Below, in pieces: positions 1-7,959 of a stretch of DNA of 15,661 nucleotides. The position numbers and the translations under genes are program-made. Every line of letters starts with the position of its first letter. The first letter of the stretch is position 1. This DNA comes from Fidelibacterota bacterium (GTDB lineage Bacteria > Marinisomatota > Marinisomatia > Marinisomatales > UBA1611). The notes beneath the pieces are model-generated. The model saw nothing but the letters and a program-made list of their open reading frames with translations, did no database searches and had not been told where the DNA came from. The stretch lies in assembly GCA_002722105.1 (NCBI GenBank), contig PBKF01000034.1, positions 24,726 to 40,386 of the forward strand. The letters are read 5' to 3'.

Positions 1-29
1 AATAAACCAGGGGATTATACAATCTTTAA

Positions 30-581
30 TTAAAAAGAATCTAATGATGGATCCTCGCCAAAATCATAAGTAAGATTATCAAATAAACCAACTTGAAGAT
101 TTTTTGCAAAATAGATTATTCTATCTTGACTGGTACGTAATTCCCCATCTGCCCAAACCATATATTTACCACGACGATTTAATAATTTTTTGATATCAAT
201 TTTATAGGTCACTATGTCATGGTAAGGACGGACCTGCCCTTTAAATTTTAAATCTCCTACCCCTAATGCACGCCCTCGACCTTGTCCGCCAATCCAGGAC
301 AAAAAGAATCCTACTAATTGCCACATCCCATCCAAGCCTAAACAACCGGGCATTACTGGATCTGCTTTAAAGTGGCAGTGAAAAAACCAAAGTTCATCTG
401 AAATATCTAATTCTGCAGTAATGTGACCTTTACCATATTTCCCTTTATCATCATTTATTTCGGTAATACGATCCATCATGAGCATAGGAGGCAATGGCAG
501 TTTACCATTTTCCATCCCACCCAGGGTACCTTCACCGCTTTGAATCAGTTCTTTTTTTGTATAACTACTTTTTTTTATCAT
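30..581 (-). CDS. fabA: FabA, 3-hydroxydecanoyl-ACP dehydratase/isomerase
   Basis: Dehydrates 3-hydroxyacyl-ACP in type II fatty acid synthesis; in FabA proper it also isomerises trans-2- to cis-3-decenoyl-ACP, the branch to unsaturated fatty acids. Cytosolic hotdog-fold enzyme. The 183-residue protein aligns by eye with E. coli FabA along its whole length: LMMDRI near residue 34, CHFKADPVMPGCLGLDGMWQ at 69-88, and RALGVGDLKFKGQVRP in the middle. The catalytic pair H70 and D84 falls at the E. coli numbers. The frame stays open upstream to a GTG at 656, but I chose the ATG at 581: it gives the family N-terminus (SYTKKEL) and has a GCAGGAAA purine run about 12 nt upstream. The C-terminus is about ten residues longer than in E. 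coli. It is divergent from an enoyl reductase-like gene; no fabB is in the window. Family is certain; isomerase activity is inferred from similarity. Confidence 0.95.
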   Translation of the reverse strand: MIKKSSYTKKELIQSGEGTLGGMENGKLPLPPMLMMDRITEINDDKGKYGKGHITAELDISDELWFFHCHFKADPVMPGCLGLDGMWQLVGFFLSWIGGQGRGRALGVGDLKFKGQVRPYHDIVTYKIDIKKLLNRRGKYMVWADGELRTSQDRIIYFAKNLQVGLFDNLTYDFGEDPSLDSF

Positions 582-699
582 TATTCGAATATTTTCCTGC
601 TTTTTTGGATAGAAGAGAGTACAAATAATTTTAGATGAATAGAACCCACATTTCACACTTAACTTTCAATAATAGCAGGTAAATTGTGGACTCAATTTT

Positions 700-704
700 G
701 GAGA
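700..704 (+). promoter_or_regulatory. Shine-Dalgarno deciding the enoyl reductase start
   Basis: GGAGA lies 5 nt before the ATG at 710. It favours that ATG over an in-frame GTG at 686, which has only a weaker AGG six nt upstream. Confidence 0.55.
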
Positions 705-709
705 CTTAT

Positions 710-1492
710 ATGCACGAATGGGTTTTATTACTAGGTGGATCAACTGGACACGGTGCTGCCACTGCAAAGCGCTTAGCAAAAGATGGTTATGGAATCATCG
801 CATTTCATTTTGATCGAGGCGAAGCGAAAAAAATCGCAGAGGAAACAATTAATGAGGTAAACGAACTCACAAAGGGTCACTCTCATTATTTTAACACAAA
901 TGCTGCAGCTTCAGAAACAATTGAAAAATATTTACCCCAAATCAAAGAAATCACTAGGAATAAACCTTTAAAATTATTACTCCATTCCATTGCTTTCGGG
1001 ACAACAACAAATTTTTTTGGGAAAAAACCTGTTACTCAGCGTCAAATGGATATGACTGTACATGTCATGGGTAATTCTATTCTATACTGGACACAGCATT
1101 TATACAATCAGGCATTACTGGCAAAAGGCTCACGGGTGATTGGATTAACAAGTGAGGGAAACTATGTTGCAATGGAAGGTTACGGTCCTGTAAGTGTTGC
1201 GAAAGTTGCCATGGAAGCGATCATTAGGCAAATTGGATGGGAACTTGGAGAATATGGTATTACAGCAAATGCTGTCCAGGCAGGTGTAACCCCCACTCGT
1301 GCATTAACAAAAATAACAGAAGGTTGGGAAACTTGGGTGGAGAATACAAAAAAACGAAACCCAATGCGTAGAACAACAACTCCAGAAGATGTAGCAGGCA
1401 CAATATCCATGTTATTAAAGCCTGAAGCAGATTTTATTAATTGTTCTATTATATATTGTGATGGCGGTGAAAGTCGATCTGGGTCATTTTAA
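710..1492 (+). CDS. Enoyl-ACP reductase-like short-chain dehydrogenase (FabI/FabL type)
   Basis: Probable NAD(P)H-dependent enoyl-ACP reductase, the last step of the fatty acid elongation cycle. From the ATG at 710 it has 260 residues, the usual size. Visible marks are a classical Rossmann GGSTGHG at 9-15, LLHSIAF near 90-96 as in FabI, and the active-site spacing Y158-x6-K165 with another tyrosine at 152. That Y-x6-K spacing is typical of FabI/FabL rather than the Y-x3-K of ordinary SDRs. The late segment ITANAVQAGVTPTRAL and the CDGG near the C-terminus also fit. The glycine motif is closer to FabL and general SDRs than to E. coli FabI, so the subtype is open. It is divergent from fabA with a 128-nt gap, which supports a fatty-acid role. 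Another SDR oxidoreductase function remains possible. Confidence 0.8.
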   Translation: MHEWVLLLGGSTGHGAATAKRLAKDGYGIIAFHFDRGEAKKIAEETINEVNELTKGHSHYFNTNAAASETIEKYLPQIKEITRNKPLKLLLHSIAFGTTTNFFGKKPVTQRQMDMTVHVMGNSILYWTQHLYNQALLAKGSRVIGLTSEGNYVAMEGYGPVSVAKVAMEAIIRQIGWELGEYGITANAVQAGVTPTRALTKITEGWETWVENTKKRNPMRRTTTPEDVAGTISMLLKPEADFINCSIIYCDGGESRSGSF

Positions 1493-1531
1493 CAACAAAA
1501 AATGAAGTTAGAAAATCAGGTTAGACTGGTG

Positions 1532-1549
1532 CTTATATATTACTATAAG
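1532..1549. terminator. Small hairpin between convergent genes, weak terminator candidate
   Basis: CTTATA, a 6-nt loop and TATAAG form a perfect 6-bp stem in the 98-nt gap between the convergent reductase and TPR lipoprotein genes. The stem is AT-rich and has no T-tract on either side, so it is a poor intrinsic terminator. Only its position suggests that role. Confidence 0.2.
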
Positions 1550-1590
1550 TGGTGATTACAAAATATAATAATTAGAAACGAAACGGAAGA

Positions 1591-1971
1591 CTAAGAATCT
1601 GTGTCTTGGGCTAATTTTGCTTCAATTAATCCAACGAGATCATGACTGTCTTTACCAGGGGCAATATCAAAACTTCGTTTTGCTTCATTGAGTGCATACT
1701 CCCACCAACCTTTTTTTGTATATGCTATGGCTAGCTTGAAATGTGCATTACCCAGGATTTTAAATTCATCTCTGGTCAATTGACTTTGATCTCCTGAGAA
1801 AAGCCTTGCAACTTCACGATATTCCATAATGGCTTCATCAATGAGACCTTTTTGTAAATACCAATTTCCAAGATTTAGATGCCGTGAAGGATCTTCCTGG
1901 CAAGCATTGATAAATAGCGCAAGACAGGCAGAAAGAATTATTCTAGCATGACGGGAAATTAAATGAATCAT
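1591..1971 (-). CDS. Small TPR-repeat lipoprotein, function unknown
   Basis: A 126-residue protein with a short basic N-terminus, a hydrophobic stretch at about 10-20 and a lipobox-like INAC ending in Cys24, so it is probably a lipidated, membrane-anchored envelope protein. The mature part looks like two to three tetratricopeptide-type helical hairpins: LGNWYLQKGLIDEAIMEYRE from residue 34, then LGNAHFKLAIAYTKKGWWEY and a third helix pair ending in APGKDSHDL. TPRs usually mediate protein-protein contacts. It is the last gene of a minus-strand group, 37 nt after the MFS transporter stop, and faces the enoyl reductase gene. No Shine-Dalgarno is visible before the ATG. I cannot name its partner. 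The lipobox has Asn at -2, which is less usual, so lipidation is likely rather than certain. Confidence 0.7.
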   Translation of the reverse strand: MIHLISRHARIILSACLALFINACQEDPSRHLNLGNWYLQKGLIDEAIMEYREVARLFSGDQSQLTRDEFKILGNAHFKLAIAYTKKGWWEYALNEAKRSFDIAPGKDSHDLVGLIEAKLAQDTDS

Positions 1972-2008
1972 AATTGAACAGGAATTTTTAGCTCTACCTT
2001 GTTGAAAA

Positions 2009-3298
2009 TCAAGTAGAAAATCTATCCAAATAAATTAGTTGATTTTTATAATGGTTTGGATCTTTAACTAGAAACTGAAGTAATATTATCCCAATAAATA
2101 AACTACTCCCTAAAATTGCTAATGCAGTTTCGTATTGTCCAAATTGAATCAAATAACCAATTCCCACAATATAAGCTAAAACAAATGGAGCCAATAGTGT
2201 ATCCACCAGACCCATATAAATTTTGGTATCTCTATTTTCAGCAAAATCATAAATTAAATTCATTGCGGAAGGCATAAATGCACCCTGTCCAATACCAATG
2301 AATATAAATATACCATATACCCATATCATATTTTGAGCAAAGATGGCAAGAATTACAGCTAAAAAATGGCCCAAATATGCAACCATCATCGCGGATTTAT
2401 GGCCATATTCATCACCTAATTTTCCTGCAAGAAAACTGGCCAAGGAAGCTGCCAAAACATTTAAAATAGTGAAAACTCCAGCCTCACTAATATCAAACTC
2501 AAAACGATCTTGGCAATAAACAGCGTAAAGACCCATTCCTGGTAAACAAGCTGTATAAAATATTCTGGACAAAATATAATTTTGAAAATTTTGATGTTTC
2601 AAAATAATGATAAGGGTCTCCTGAATAAAATTTCGCATCGTTTTATAGGATTTATTGATTTTTTTCGACTTAACTCGAAAAGGAATAAAAAGAATTGTTC
2701 CAATGGTGAGGGATATAAATAAAGTCATAAATCCAATACCAAAATTTTGTGGAAAATGAATATTACTATTTAATAGATATCGCAATGCAAAGCCACCAAT
2801 GAAACTTCCTATACTATGAAAAGCAAATCCCAGACCAAAAAATTTTCCACGTTCAGATTTAAGAGTGCTTTGATTTAAGAAGTCAGCCCAGATTGGCACA
2901 ACAATGCCAATGGAAAAAGCATAAATTAAAAAATAAAAAAAATAAATTTTCCAAGCAATTGTAGCCGTATCCAGAACACTAAAACAAAAAGTATAACCCA
3001 TGGCGAAAGTCACAATTAAAATAAGACCATGTGTTAAAATAACAGCTTTTTTTATATTAATAATGTTACGTCCTATTGCAGCAATAAAAAGCATTGGGAT
3101 TGCTATCAGTAAACTAAACATTCCTGGTGTTGAGACGATCAAACTTTCAGGTGCACCCAGTTCTCTTAAAAATAATGGCACTATAGCGTAAATAGTATGG
3201 AATGCCAATCCAAAACCCCAGAAAAATTCGTGAGCTAAATTATATTTTAAATTATGTTGATGGTCGCTTGATGTGAATTCAGGCATTGGCTTTTTCAT
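2009..3298 (-). CDS. Major facilitator superfamily (MFS) transporter
   Basis: Inner-membrane secondary transporter of 429 residues, the normal MFS size, with about 12 hydrophobic segments in two halves split by a basic loop around 207-222 (RVKSKKINKSYKT). A motif-A-like loop, GKLGDEYGHK at 292-301, lies in the second half. An ERGKFFGLG stretch near 149-157 occupies the matching kind of loop in the first half. Substrate cannot be told from sequence. Its start overlaps the end of the upstream DMT transporter gene by 20 nt, so the two are probably cotranscribed and perhaps translationally coupled. A second ATG at 3286 (residue 5) would shorten the overlap to 8 nt and is equally plausible; neither has a clear ribosome site. 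The TPR lipoprotein gene follows after 37 nt. Family is secure, function is not. Confidence 0.85.
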   Translation of the reverse strand: MKKPMPEFTSSDHQHNLKYNLAHEFFWGFGLAFHTIYAIVPLFLRELGAPESLIVSTPGMFSLLIAIPMLFIAAIGRNIINIKKAVILTHGLILIVTFAMGYTFCFSVLDTATIAWKIYFFYFLIYAFSIGIVVPIWADFLNQSTLKSERGKFFGLGFAFHSIGSFIGGFALRYLLNSNIHFPQNFGIGFMTLFISLTIGTILFIPFRVKSKKINKSYKTMRNFIQETLIIILKHQNFQNYILSRIFYTACLPGMGLYAVYCQDRFEFDISEAGVFTILNVLAASLASFLAGKLGDEYGHKSAMMVAYLGHFLAVILAIFAQNMIWVYGIFIFIGIGQGAFMPSAMNLIYDFAENRDTKIYMGLVDTLLAPFVLAYIVGIGYLIQFGQYETALAILGSSLFIGIILLQFLVKDPNHYKNQLIYLDRFST

Positions 3299-4175
3299 GA
3301 GTAAGAAGGATTATAGAGCCAAGGAGGAAACCTGCACCAATTAATTGGGATAAATTGAGCAATTTATCAAAAATGGCCCAATCAAGAATAACAGCAGAAA
3401 GAGGCCACATGAGTTCATACAACGTAGTATGAGAAGCTGGGAGATATTTAAGGCCATAATAATAAATGAAAAGAGCCCCACCGCCAGTAGAAATAACTAT
3501 TATAAGTAAATTTCTCCATTGACTAATCGTCAGGTCTAAAGTGATTTGATCTCCGATAGCAGAAGTTAAAATAATCAATGCTACTACTGCAGTTACAGTA
3601 AGCCTCAGAGCAGTAACTGCTGTAAAAGGTAGCTGACTTAATGCGTGTTTGCCTAATACAGTTGAACTGCCCCAACTAAAAGCAGCTAAAGTTGCGAATA
3701 GTGCCGCAATACTTGTTTTTTCTTCCCAATCACTTATTGTAGTAGTACCAAAGGTAACAAGATACCCACCAAATATAGCAACCAGAGCAAGGCCAATAAA
3801 ACGCTGAGATAATTTTTCCTTTAAAATTATAGAGGCTAGAGAAATAGCAAACAAAGGTTGCAGTTTTTGAAGCAGAACCACCACTGAAAGATTTATATAA
3901 TTCACATAGCTTAAAGCTTTGGTGTAGAAGAATGTGCCAAGAATTCCTCCACATACTGAGATCCACAGAATAGAAATCCATCCTCTCTGCCCCAATGTTT
4001 TTATTTCCGGCAAGGCCTTTATAAGAAATGGTAAAAATAACAGGGCTCCTAAAAAATGTTCTAAGGTTACAATTAAAAAAGAAGATACAGAGTAGAGTTC
4101 TTGTCTTAGTAATCCATCAACGCTCCAAAGTAAGGCAGCAAAGATGACGGCTAACGGAGGAAGTATTTTTCGCAT
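3279..4175 (-). CDS. EamA/DMT-family transporter (RhaT/YdcZ-like permease)
   Basis: Polytopic inner-membrane protein of 298 residues with about ten hydrophobic segments arranged as two EamA repeats (roughly 5-142 and 154-292), the standard drug/metabolite transporter layout. Typical marks are QPLFA at 106-110 followed by LKEKL at 118-122 at the end of the first repeat, and the matching ELMWPLSAVILDW region in the second. Members export or import amino acids, nucleosides, sugars or other metabolites; nothing here fixes the substrate. It is the first gene of a minus-strand group with the MFS transporter, whose start it overlaps. It has a 235-nt upstream gap containing a TATAAT candidate promoter. 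No Shine-Dalgarno is evident before the ATG at 4175. Confidence 0.85.
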   Translation of the reverse strand: MRKILPPLAVIFAALLWSVDGLLRQELYSVSSFLIVTLEHFLGALLFLPFLIKALPEIKTLGQRGWISILWISVCGGILGTFFYTKALSYVNYINLSVVVLLQKLQPLFAISLASIILKEKLSQRFIGLALVAIFGGYLVTFGTTTISDWEEKTSIAALFATLAAFSWGSSTVLGKHALSQLPFTAVTALRLTVTAVVALIILTSAIGDQITLDLTISQWRNLLIIVISTGGGALFIYYYGLKYLPASHTTLYELMWPLSAVILDWAIFDKLLNLSQLIGAGFLLGSIILLTHEKANA

Positions 4176-4251
4176 TATTAAAATTAGGATTAAAATTGAC
4201 TGGAATGTTGAGATTATTCCATTAGCATGTTATAGTACAATAAATAAAAGT

Positions 4252-4280
4252 ATTATATCTACCTTTTCCATTTGAGGAAA
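4252..4280 (-). promoter_or_regulatory. Candidate promoter for the transporter group
   Basis: On the minus strand a perfect TATAAT (plus positions 4252-4257) lies about 77 nt upstream of the DMT start. With a 17-nt spacer the -35 would be TTTCCT (4275-4280), which matches TTGACA in only three of six positions. The -10 box is good and the -35 weak; in AT-rich DNA a chance match is possible. Confidence 0.3.
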
Positions 4281-4281
4281 A
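4264..4281. repeat. Inverted repeat TTTTCC-N6-GGAAAA, possible operator
   Basis: A perfect 6-bp inverted repeat with a 6-nt spacer spans 18 nt and covers the -35 side of the candidate promoter at 4252-4280. Placement over the -35 would suit a repressor site, but the arms are low in complexity and no regulator gene is nearby. Confidence 0.3.
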
Positions 4282-4330
4282 TTAATTCCCAAAAGGAGAA
4301 ACTGATTTTTCATATACTGCGCCATTTGAA

Positions 4331-4354
4331 TTGCATTATCCTCATTTGCATTAT
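4331..4354. repeat. Tandem 9-nt direct repeat TTGCATTAT, 15-nt period
   Basis: TTGCATTAT occurs at 4331-4339 and again at 4346-4354. A related TTGCATAT lies on the opposite strand at about 4380-4390, in the loop of the hairpin past yqgE. They sit in the non-coding gap between the DMT gene and yqgE. The repeat is exact; any binding role is a guess. Confidence 0.4.
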
Positions 4355-4371
4355 GTTTAAGTAGTTATGTG

Positions 4372-4398
4372 AGCTGATCAATATGCAATAGATCAGTT
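4372..4398 (-). terminator. Hairpin just past yqgE, possible terminator
   Basis: AGCTGATC and GATCAGTT pair over 8 bp (one G-T) around an 11-nt loop, starting about 12 nt after the yqgE stop. No T-tract follows on the minus strand, so it is at best a weak terminator or an mRNA 3'-end stabiliser. Confidence 0.35.
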
Positions 4399-4410
4399 GG
4401 CATTTTATTT

Positions 4411-4965
4411 TCAAGCCTGTCCGCCGATGCCCATGGATGTGCCAAGATCCATTCCTAATGAACCTGCTGCCTGCTGCCACATTTGTCCTGGCTGTACATT
4501 AAAAACAAAATCTGGAGTAGTTGATTGCATAAGCCAATCCCCATTTTCAATCTCACGTTCTAATTGTCCAGGAGACCAACCGGAGTGTCCAAGCATTAAT
4601 TTAAATAAAATGTCCGGTTTGTTTTGTAGTTCTCTTAAAACATATTTTTGGGATGTCATAGAAAACTCTTTCGATAGGCGTATGGTTCCATTGACCTCGT
4701 ATCCTGCACTATGGAGGACAATCCCTCGTTCAAGTAATACTGGACCGCCAAAGAAAATTTCGCTTACAAGTGAATTAATGGTATCATCTCCAATATATAA
4801 TTTTTCAAAAATATCAATCAGATCTGGCTCTTTAAACTGCTTATTAATAATAATACCCATTGCGCCCTCTTTATTATGTTCACAAATGTAAATTACAGAT
4901 TTAGAAAAATATGGATCAGACATATGAGGCATGGAGATGAGGATTTGGTTTTTTAGAGATCCCAT
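4411..4965 (-). CDS. yqgE: YqgE/AlgH family protein (UPF0301)
   Basis: A 184-residue member of the YqgE/AlgH family, close in length to the E. coli protein (187). Matching landmarks are SMPHMSDPYF near the N-terminus, ICEHNKEGAMGIIINK at 27-42, FGGPV at 72-76 and GHSGWSPGQLEREIENGDW at 126-144. The biochemical role is unsettled; the AlgH name comes from a proposed link to alginate regulation in Pseudomonas, so I make no functional claim. It is probably cytosolic, with no signal peptide or membrane segment visible. Translation likely starts at the ATG at 4965, with an AGG about seven nt upstream. It is divergent from uvrA over a 150-nt shared upstream region and is followed by a hairpin. In E. 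coli it sits beside the ruvX homologue yqgF; that pairing is not present here. Confidence 0.92.
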   Translation of the reverse strand: MGSLKNQILISMPHMSDPYFSKSVIYICEHNKEGAMGIIINKQFKEPDLIDIFEKLYIGDDTINSLVSEIFFGGPVLLERGIVLHSAGYEVNGTIRLSKEFSMTSQKYVLRELQNKPDILFKLMLGHSGWSPGQLEREIENGDWLMQSTTPDFVFNVQPGQMWQQAAGSLGMDLGTSMGIGGQA

Positions 4966-5049
4966 GTCTCAACCTAACGAATCTGATAACCTAAGTCAAG
5001 TAAATGCATCAGTAGACTCCTTGGAAGAAATATAAATGATCTTTGGGGC

Positions 5050-5068
5050 TACAGATCAAATTTCTGTA
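5050..5068. promoter_or_regulatory. Palindrome TACAGA-N7-TCTGTA between yqgE and uvrA, candidate operator
   Basis: A perfect 6-bp inverted repeat with a 7-nt AT-rich spacer lies 47 nt before the uvrA ATG and 84 nt before the yqgE ATG. A TATAAA box at 5031-5036 on the plus strand would put transcription start just before or in it, a typical repressor position, though I find no good -35. uvrA is often under LexA control, but the arm order is the reverse of the E. coli CTGT-N8-ACAG box, so LexA is only a hypothesis. Confidence 0.4.
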
Positions 5069-5115
5069 AATTTTAAGATGCTCGAAATTTTTACAAATTT
5101 AAATGTCTAAATGTT

Positions 5116-7959
5116 ATGTCAACTCGAATAAATAAGATCATTGTTAAGGGCGCTCGCCAACATAACTTAAAAAATATCAATATAGAAATTCCTAGAGATA
5201 AACTAGTAGTTATTACGGGTCTTTCCGGATCAGGAAAATCATCTCTGGCTTTTGATACGATCTATGCAGAGGGTCAAAGGCGATATGTTGAATCTCTTTC
5301 TTCCTATGCTCGGCAATTCTTGGGTCTCATGGAAAAGCCTGATATGGATGCCATCGAAGGATTATCGCCAGCAATTTCTATAGAACAAAAAGCAACAGCC
5401 CGAAATCCACGTTCAACAGTCGGCACTGTAACAGAAATTCATGATTATCTCAGACTTTTATATGCCCATATTGGTAAACCACATTGTTGGGATTGCGGTA
5501 AGCGCATTCAAAAACAAACAGTACAGCAAATTGTAGATACTATAAGCAAGTTTAAGTCTGGCACCAAAATGCACATTCTTGCTCCGCTGGTTCGAGGTCG
5601 AAAAGGTCAGCACAAAGGAATTATTGAAGAAATCAAAAAGGATGGTTTTTTACGCGTTAGGGTCGATGGTAATATTATGACAGTAGATGATAAGATCATA
5701 CTAAACAAAAATAAAACACACACGATCGAAGTGGTTGTTGATCGTCTCATTATGAAAAAAGGAATCCATGATCGGCTTACAGAATCTATCGAATTAGCTT
5801 TAAAAATTGGCAAAGGGCTAATTATGGTAAATGAGTTACCAAATAAAAAACATTTATTTTCAGAGCATTTTGCATGTCCGGATTGTGAGTTATCTATGGA
5901 AGAATTGGTGCCAAGGATGTTTTCCTTTAATTCACCCTATGGTGCATGCTCAAAATGTGATGGTCTCGGGTCTCATATGGAAGTGGACCCCAATCTTGTT
6001 GTCCCCGATAAATATAAAAGTTTAATTCAGGGAGCTATTGCTCCGTTAGGGGAACAGCCTCGCGGAAATTGGTACGGCAGTATTCTGAAGAGTTTATCAC
6101 GACATTATAATTTTAATTTTACGACACCTTGGATTAAAATGAATAAGGACATACGGCAAGTTTTACTGTATGGTACCGGAGATCATAAGTTTAAAATGCA
6201 GTATAACTCTGAGCGATGGAGTGGTACTTATACAGGAGGTTGGGAGGGAGCAATCAATAATTTAATGCGGCGATATACTCAAACTAAATCAACGGGAATT
6301 CAAGAATGGATCGAGCAATTTATGAGTATGCGACCTTGTTCTGATTGTGGTGGAGCAAGGCTAAAAAAAGAAATATTAAGTGTCAAAATTTATGATAAAG
6401 ATATCGGTGATATTTCATCTATGTCTATTCAGGATTTGAGTGCTTTCTTTAGGCAATTAAGCTTATCCAAAATGGAACGAGATATTGCAAATCAAATTTT
6501 AAAAGAAGTTCAACAACGACTTTTATTTTTAGTCAATGTAGGTTTAAGCTATCTGACATTAGATCGAGCTGCAGCAAGTTTATCTGGCGGAGAAGCCCAA
6601 CGAATTCGTCTTGCTACTCAAATTGGTTCTCAACTAATGGGGGTACTCTATATTTTGGATGAACCATCAATCGGTCTGCATCCAAGAGACAATAATCGTC
6701 TCTTAAATACATTAAAGGCATTACGAGACATTGGTAATTCAATTCTTATAGTTGAGCATGATCAGGAAACAATTGAAGAAGCAGATTATGTGATAGATCT
6801 AGGCCCTGGTGCCGGCAAGTATGGTGGGGAAGTTACATTTGCGGGACCACCAAATAGGCTAGTGAAATCTAAAAAGTCGTTAACTGGGCAATATATTTCA
6901 GGAAAAAAACATATACAGTTGCCCAAAATTCGACGTACTTACGTTACCAATACATTATCTTTGAAAGGTGCGTCTGGAAATAATTTAAAATCTATTAATG
7001 TTGATTTACCGTTGGGGCGGTTTATTGCTGTAACAGGTGTTTCAGGTAGTGGTAAAAGCACGCTAGTGAATGAAACATTATTCCCTCTTTTGTCCAAAGA
7101 ATTGAATCGGGCCAGAGCTTATCCATTGGCCTATGATGAAATTGATGGTATTCATTATTTAGATAAGGTAGTAAACATAGATCAAAAGCCCATCGGTCGT
7201 ACCCCGCGATCAAACCCAGCTACATACACAGGTGTTTTCAACTTCATTCGTGATTTATTTGCTAAACTGCCTGAATCAAAAATTCGGGGGTATAAACCTG
7301 GTCGATTTTCGTTTAATGTCAAAGGTGGGCGTTGTGAATCTTGTGAAGGAGATGGTATTATTCGTATCGAAATGAATTTTCTCCCGGATGTTTATGTGAC
7401 ATGTGAAATCTGCAAGGGGAAACGATACAATCGAGAAACACTGGAGATAAAATATAGAAGTAAGTCTATCGCAGAAGTATTGGAAATGCCTGTGTCAGAA
7501 GCACTACAATTTTTTCAAAACATACCATCTATCCAGAAAAAACTTCAAACTTTACATGATGTCGGTTTAGGATATATTCATTTAGGACAACAGGCCACCA
7601 CTCTTTCCGGCGGAGAGGCGCAAAGGGTAAAACTGGCCACAGAACTGTGCAGAATATCCAATGCAAAAACACTTTATATTTTGGATGAGCCCACTACTGG
7701 TTTACATTTTGAAGATATTAGAATGTTGCTGGATGTCTTGCAACGATTAGTGGAACGAGGCAATACGGTGTTGGTAATTGAACATAATCTGGATGTCATA
7801 AAAACAGCTGATTGGATTATTGATCTTGGTCCCGAAGGCGGTGAAGGTGGAGGTGAAGTATTGGGAGCTGGTACTCCTGAAGCAATTGTACAGATAAAAG
7901 GTTCGCATACAGGAGTATTTTTAAAACAAATATTAAAAAAGAAAAACCTTGCAGCATGA
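5116..7959 (+). CDS. uvrA: UvrA, excinuclease ABC subunit A
   Basis: Damage-recognition ATPase of nucleotide excision repair; a UvrA dimer with UvrB scans DNA and hands lesions to UvrB/UvrC. The 947-residue protein is full length (E. coli 940) and has every expected block. These are Walker [10 protein letters not shown] from residue 35; a zinc module with C254/C257 and C278/C281; ABC signature LSGGEAQ from 489 and Walker B with D515-E516; second Walker [10 protein letters not shown] from 641; zinc finger C740/C743 and C763/C766; second signature LSGGEAQ from 830 and Walker B D857-E858. The ATG at 5116 gives the normal N-terminus, but no Shine-Dalgarno is visible before it. The stop overlaps the transketolase-family start as ATGA, so the two are probably one transcript. 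A palindrome 47 nt upstream may regulate it. Confidence 0.98.
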   Translation: MSTRINKIIVKGARQHNLKNINIEIPRDKLVVITGLSGSGKSSLAFDTIYAEGQRRYVESLSSYARQFLGLMEKPDMDAIEGLSPAISIEQKATARNPRSTVGTVTEIHDYLRLLYAHIGKPHCWDCGKRIQKQTVQQIVDTISKFKSGTKMHILAPLVRGRKGQHKGIIEEIKKDGFLRVRVDGNIMTVDDKIILNKNKTHTIEVVVDRLIMKKGIHDRLTESIELALKIGKGLIMVNELPNKKHLFSEHFACPDCELSMEELVPRMFSFNSPYGACSKCDGLGSHMEVDPNLVVPDKYKSLIQGAIAPLGEQPRGNWYGSILKSLSRHYNFNFTTPWIKMNKDIRQVLLYGTGDHKFKMQYNSERWSGTYTGGWEGAINNLMRRYTQTKSTGIQEWIEQFMSMRPCSDCGGARLKKEILSVKIYDKDIGDISSMSIQDLSAFFRQLSLSKMERDIANQILKEVQQRLLFLVNVGLSYLTLDRAAASLSGGEAQRIRLATQIGSQLMGVLYILDEPSIGLHPRDNNRLLNTLKALRDIGNSILIVEHDQETIEEADYVIDLGPGAGKYGGEVTFAGPPNRLVKSKKSLTGQYISGKKHIQLPKIRRTYVTNTLSLKGASGNNLKSINVDLPLGRFIAVTGVSGSGKSTLVNETLFPLLSKELNRARAYPLAYDEIDGIHYLDKVVNIDQKPIGRTPRSNPATYTGVFNFIRDLFAKLPESKIRGYKPGRFSFNVKGGRCESCEGDGIIRIEMNFLPDVYVTCEICKGKRYNRETLEIKYRSKSIAEVLEMPVSEALQFFQNIPSIQKKLQTLHDVGLGYIHLGQQATTLSGGEAQRVKLATELCRISNAKTLYILDEPTTGLHFEDIRMLLDVLQRLVERGNTVLVIEHNLDVIKTADWIIDLGPEGGEGGGEVLGAGTPEAIVQIKGSHTGVFLKQILKKKNLAA

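Noticed and set aside
582..656. N-terminal extension of fabA to a GTG at 656
   Set aside because: The extra 25 residues have no match in FabA, and the ATG at 581 gives the family N-terminus with H70/D84 numbering.
4397..4891. 164-codon plus-strand open frame opposite yqgE
   Set aside because: It is the antisense shadow of a well-supported yqgE and its translation has no recognisable domain.
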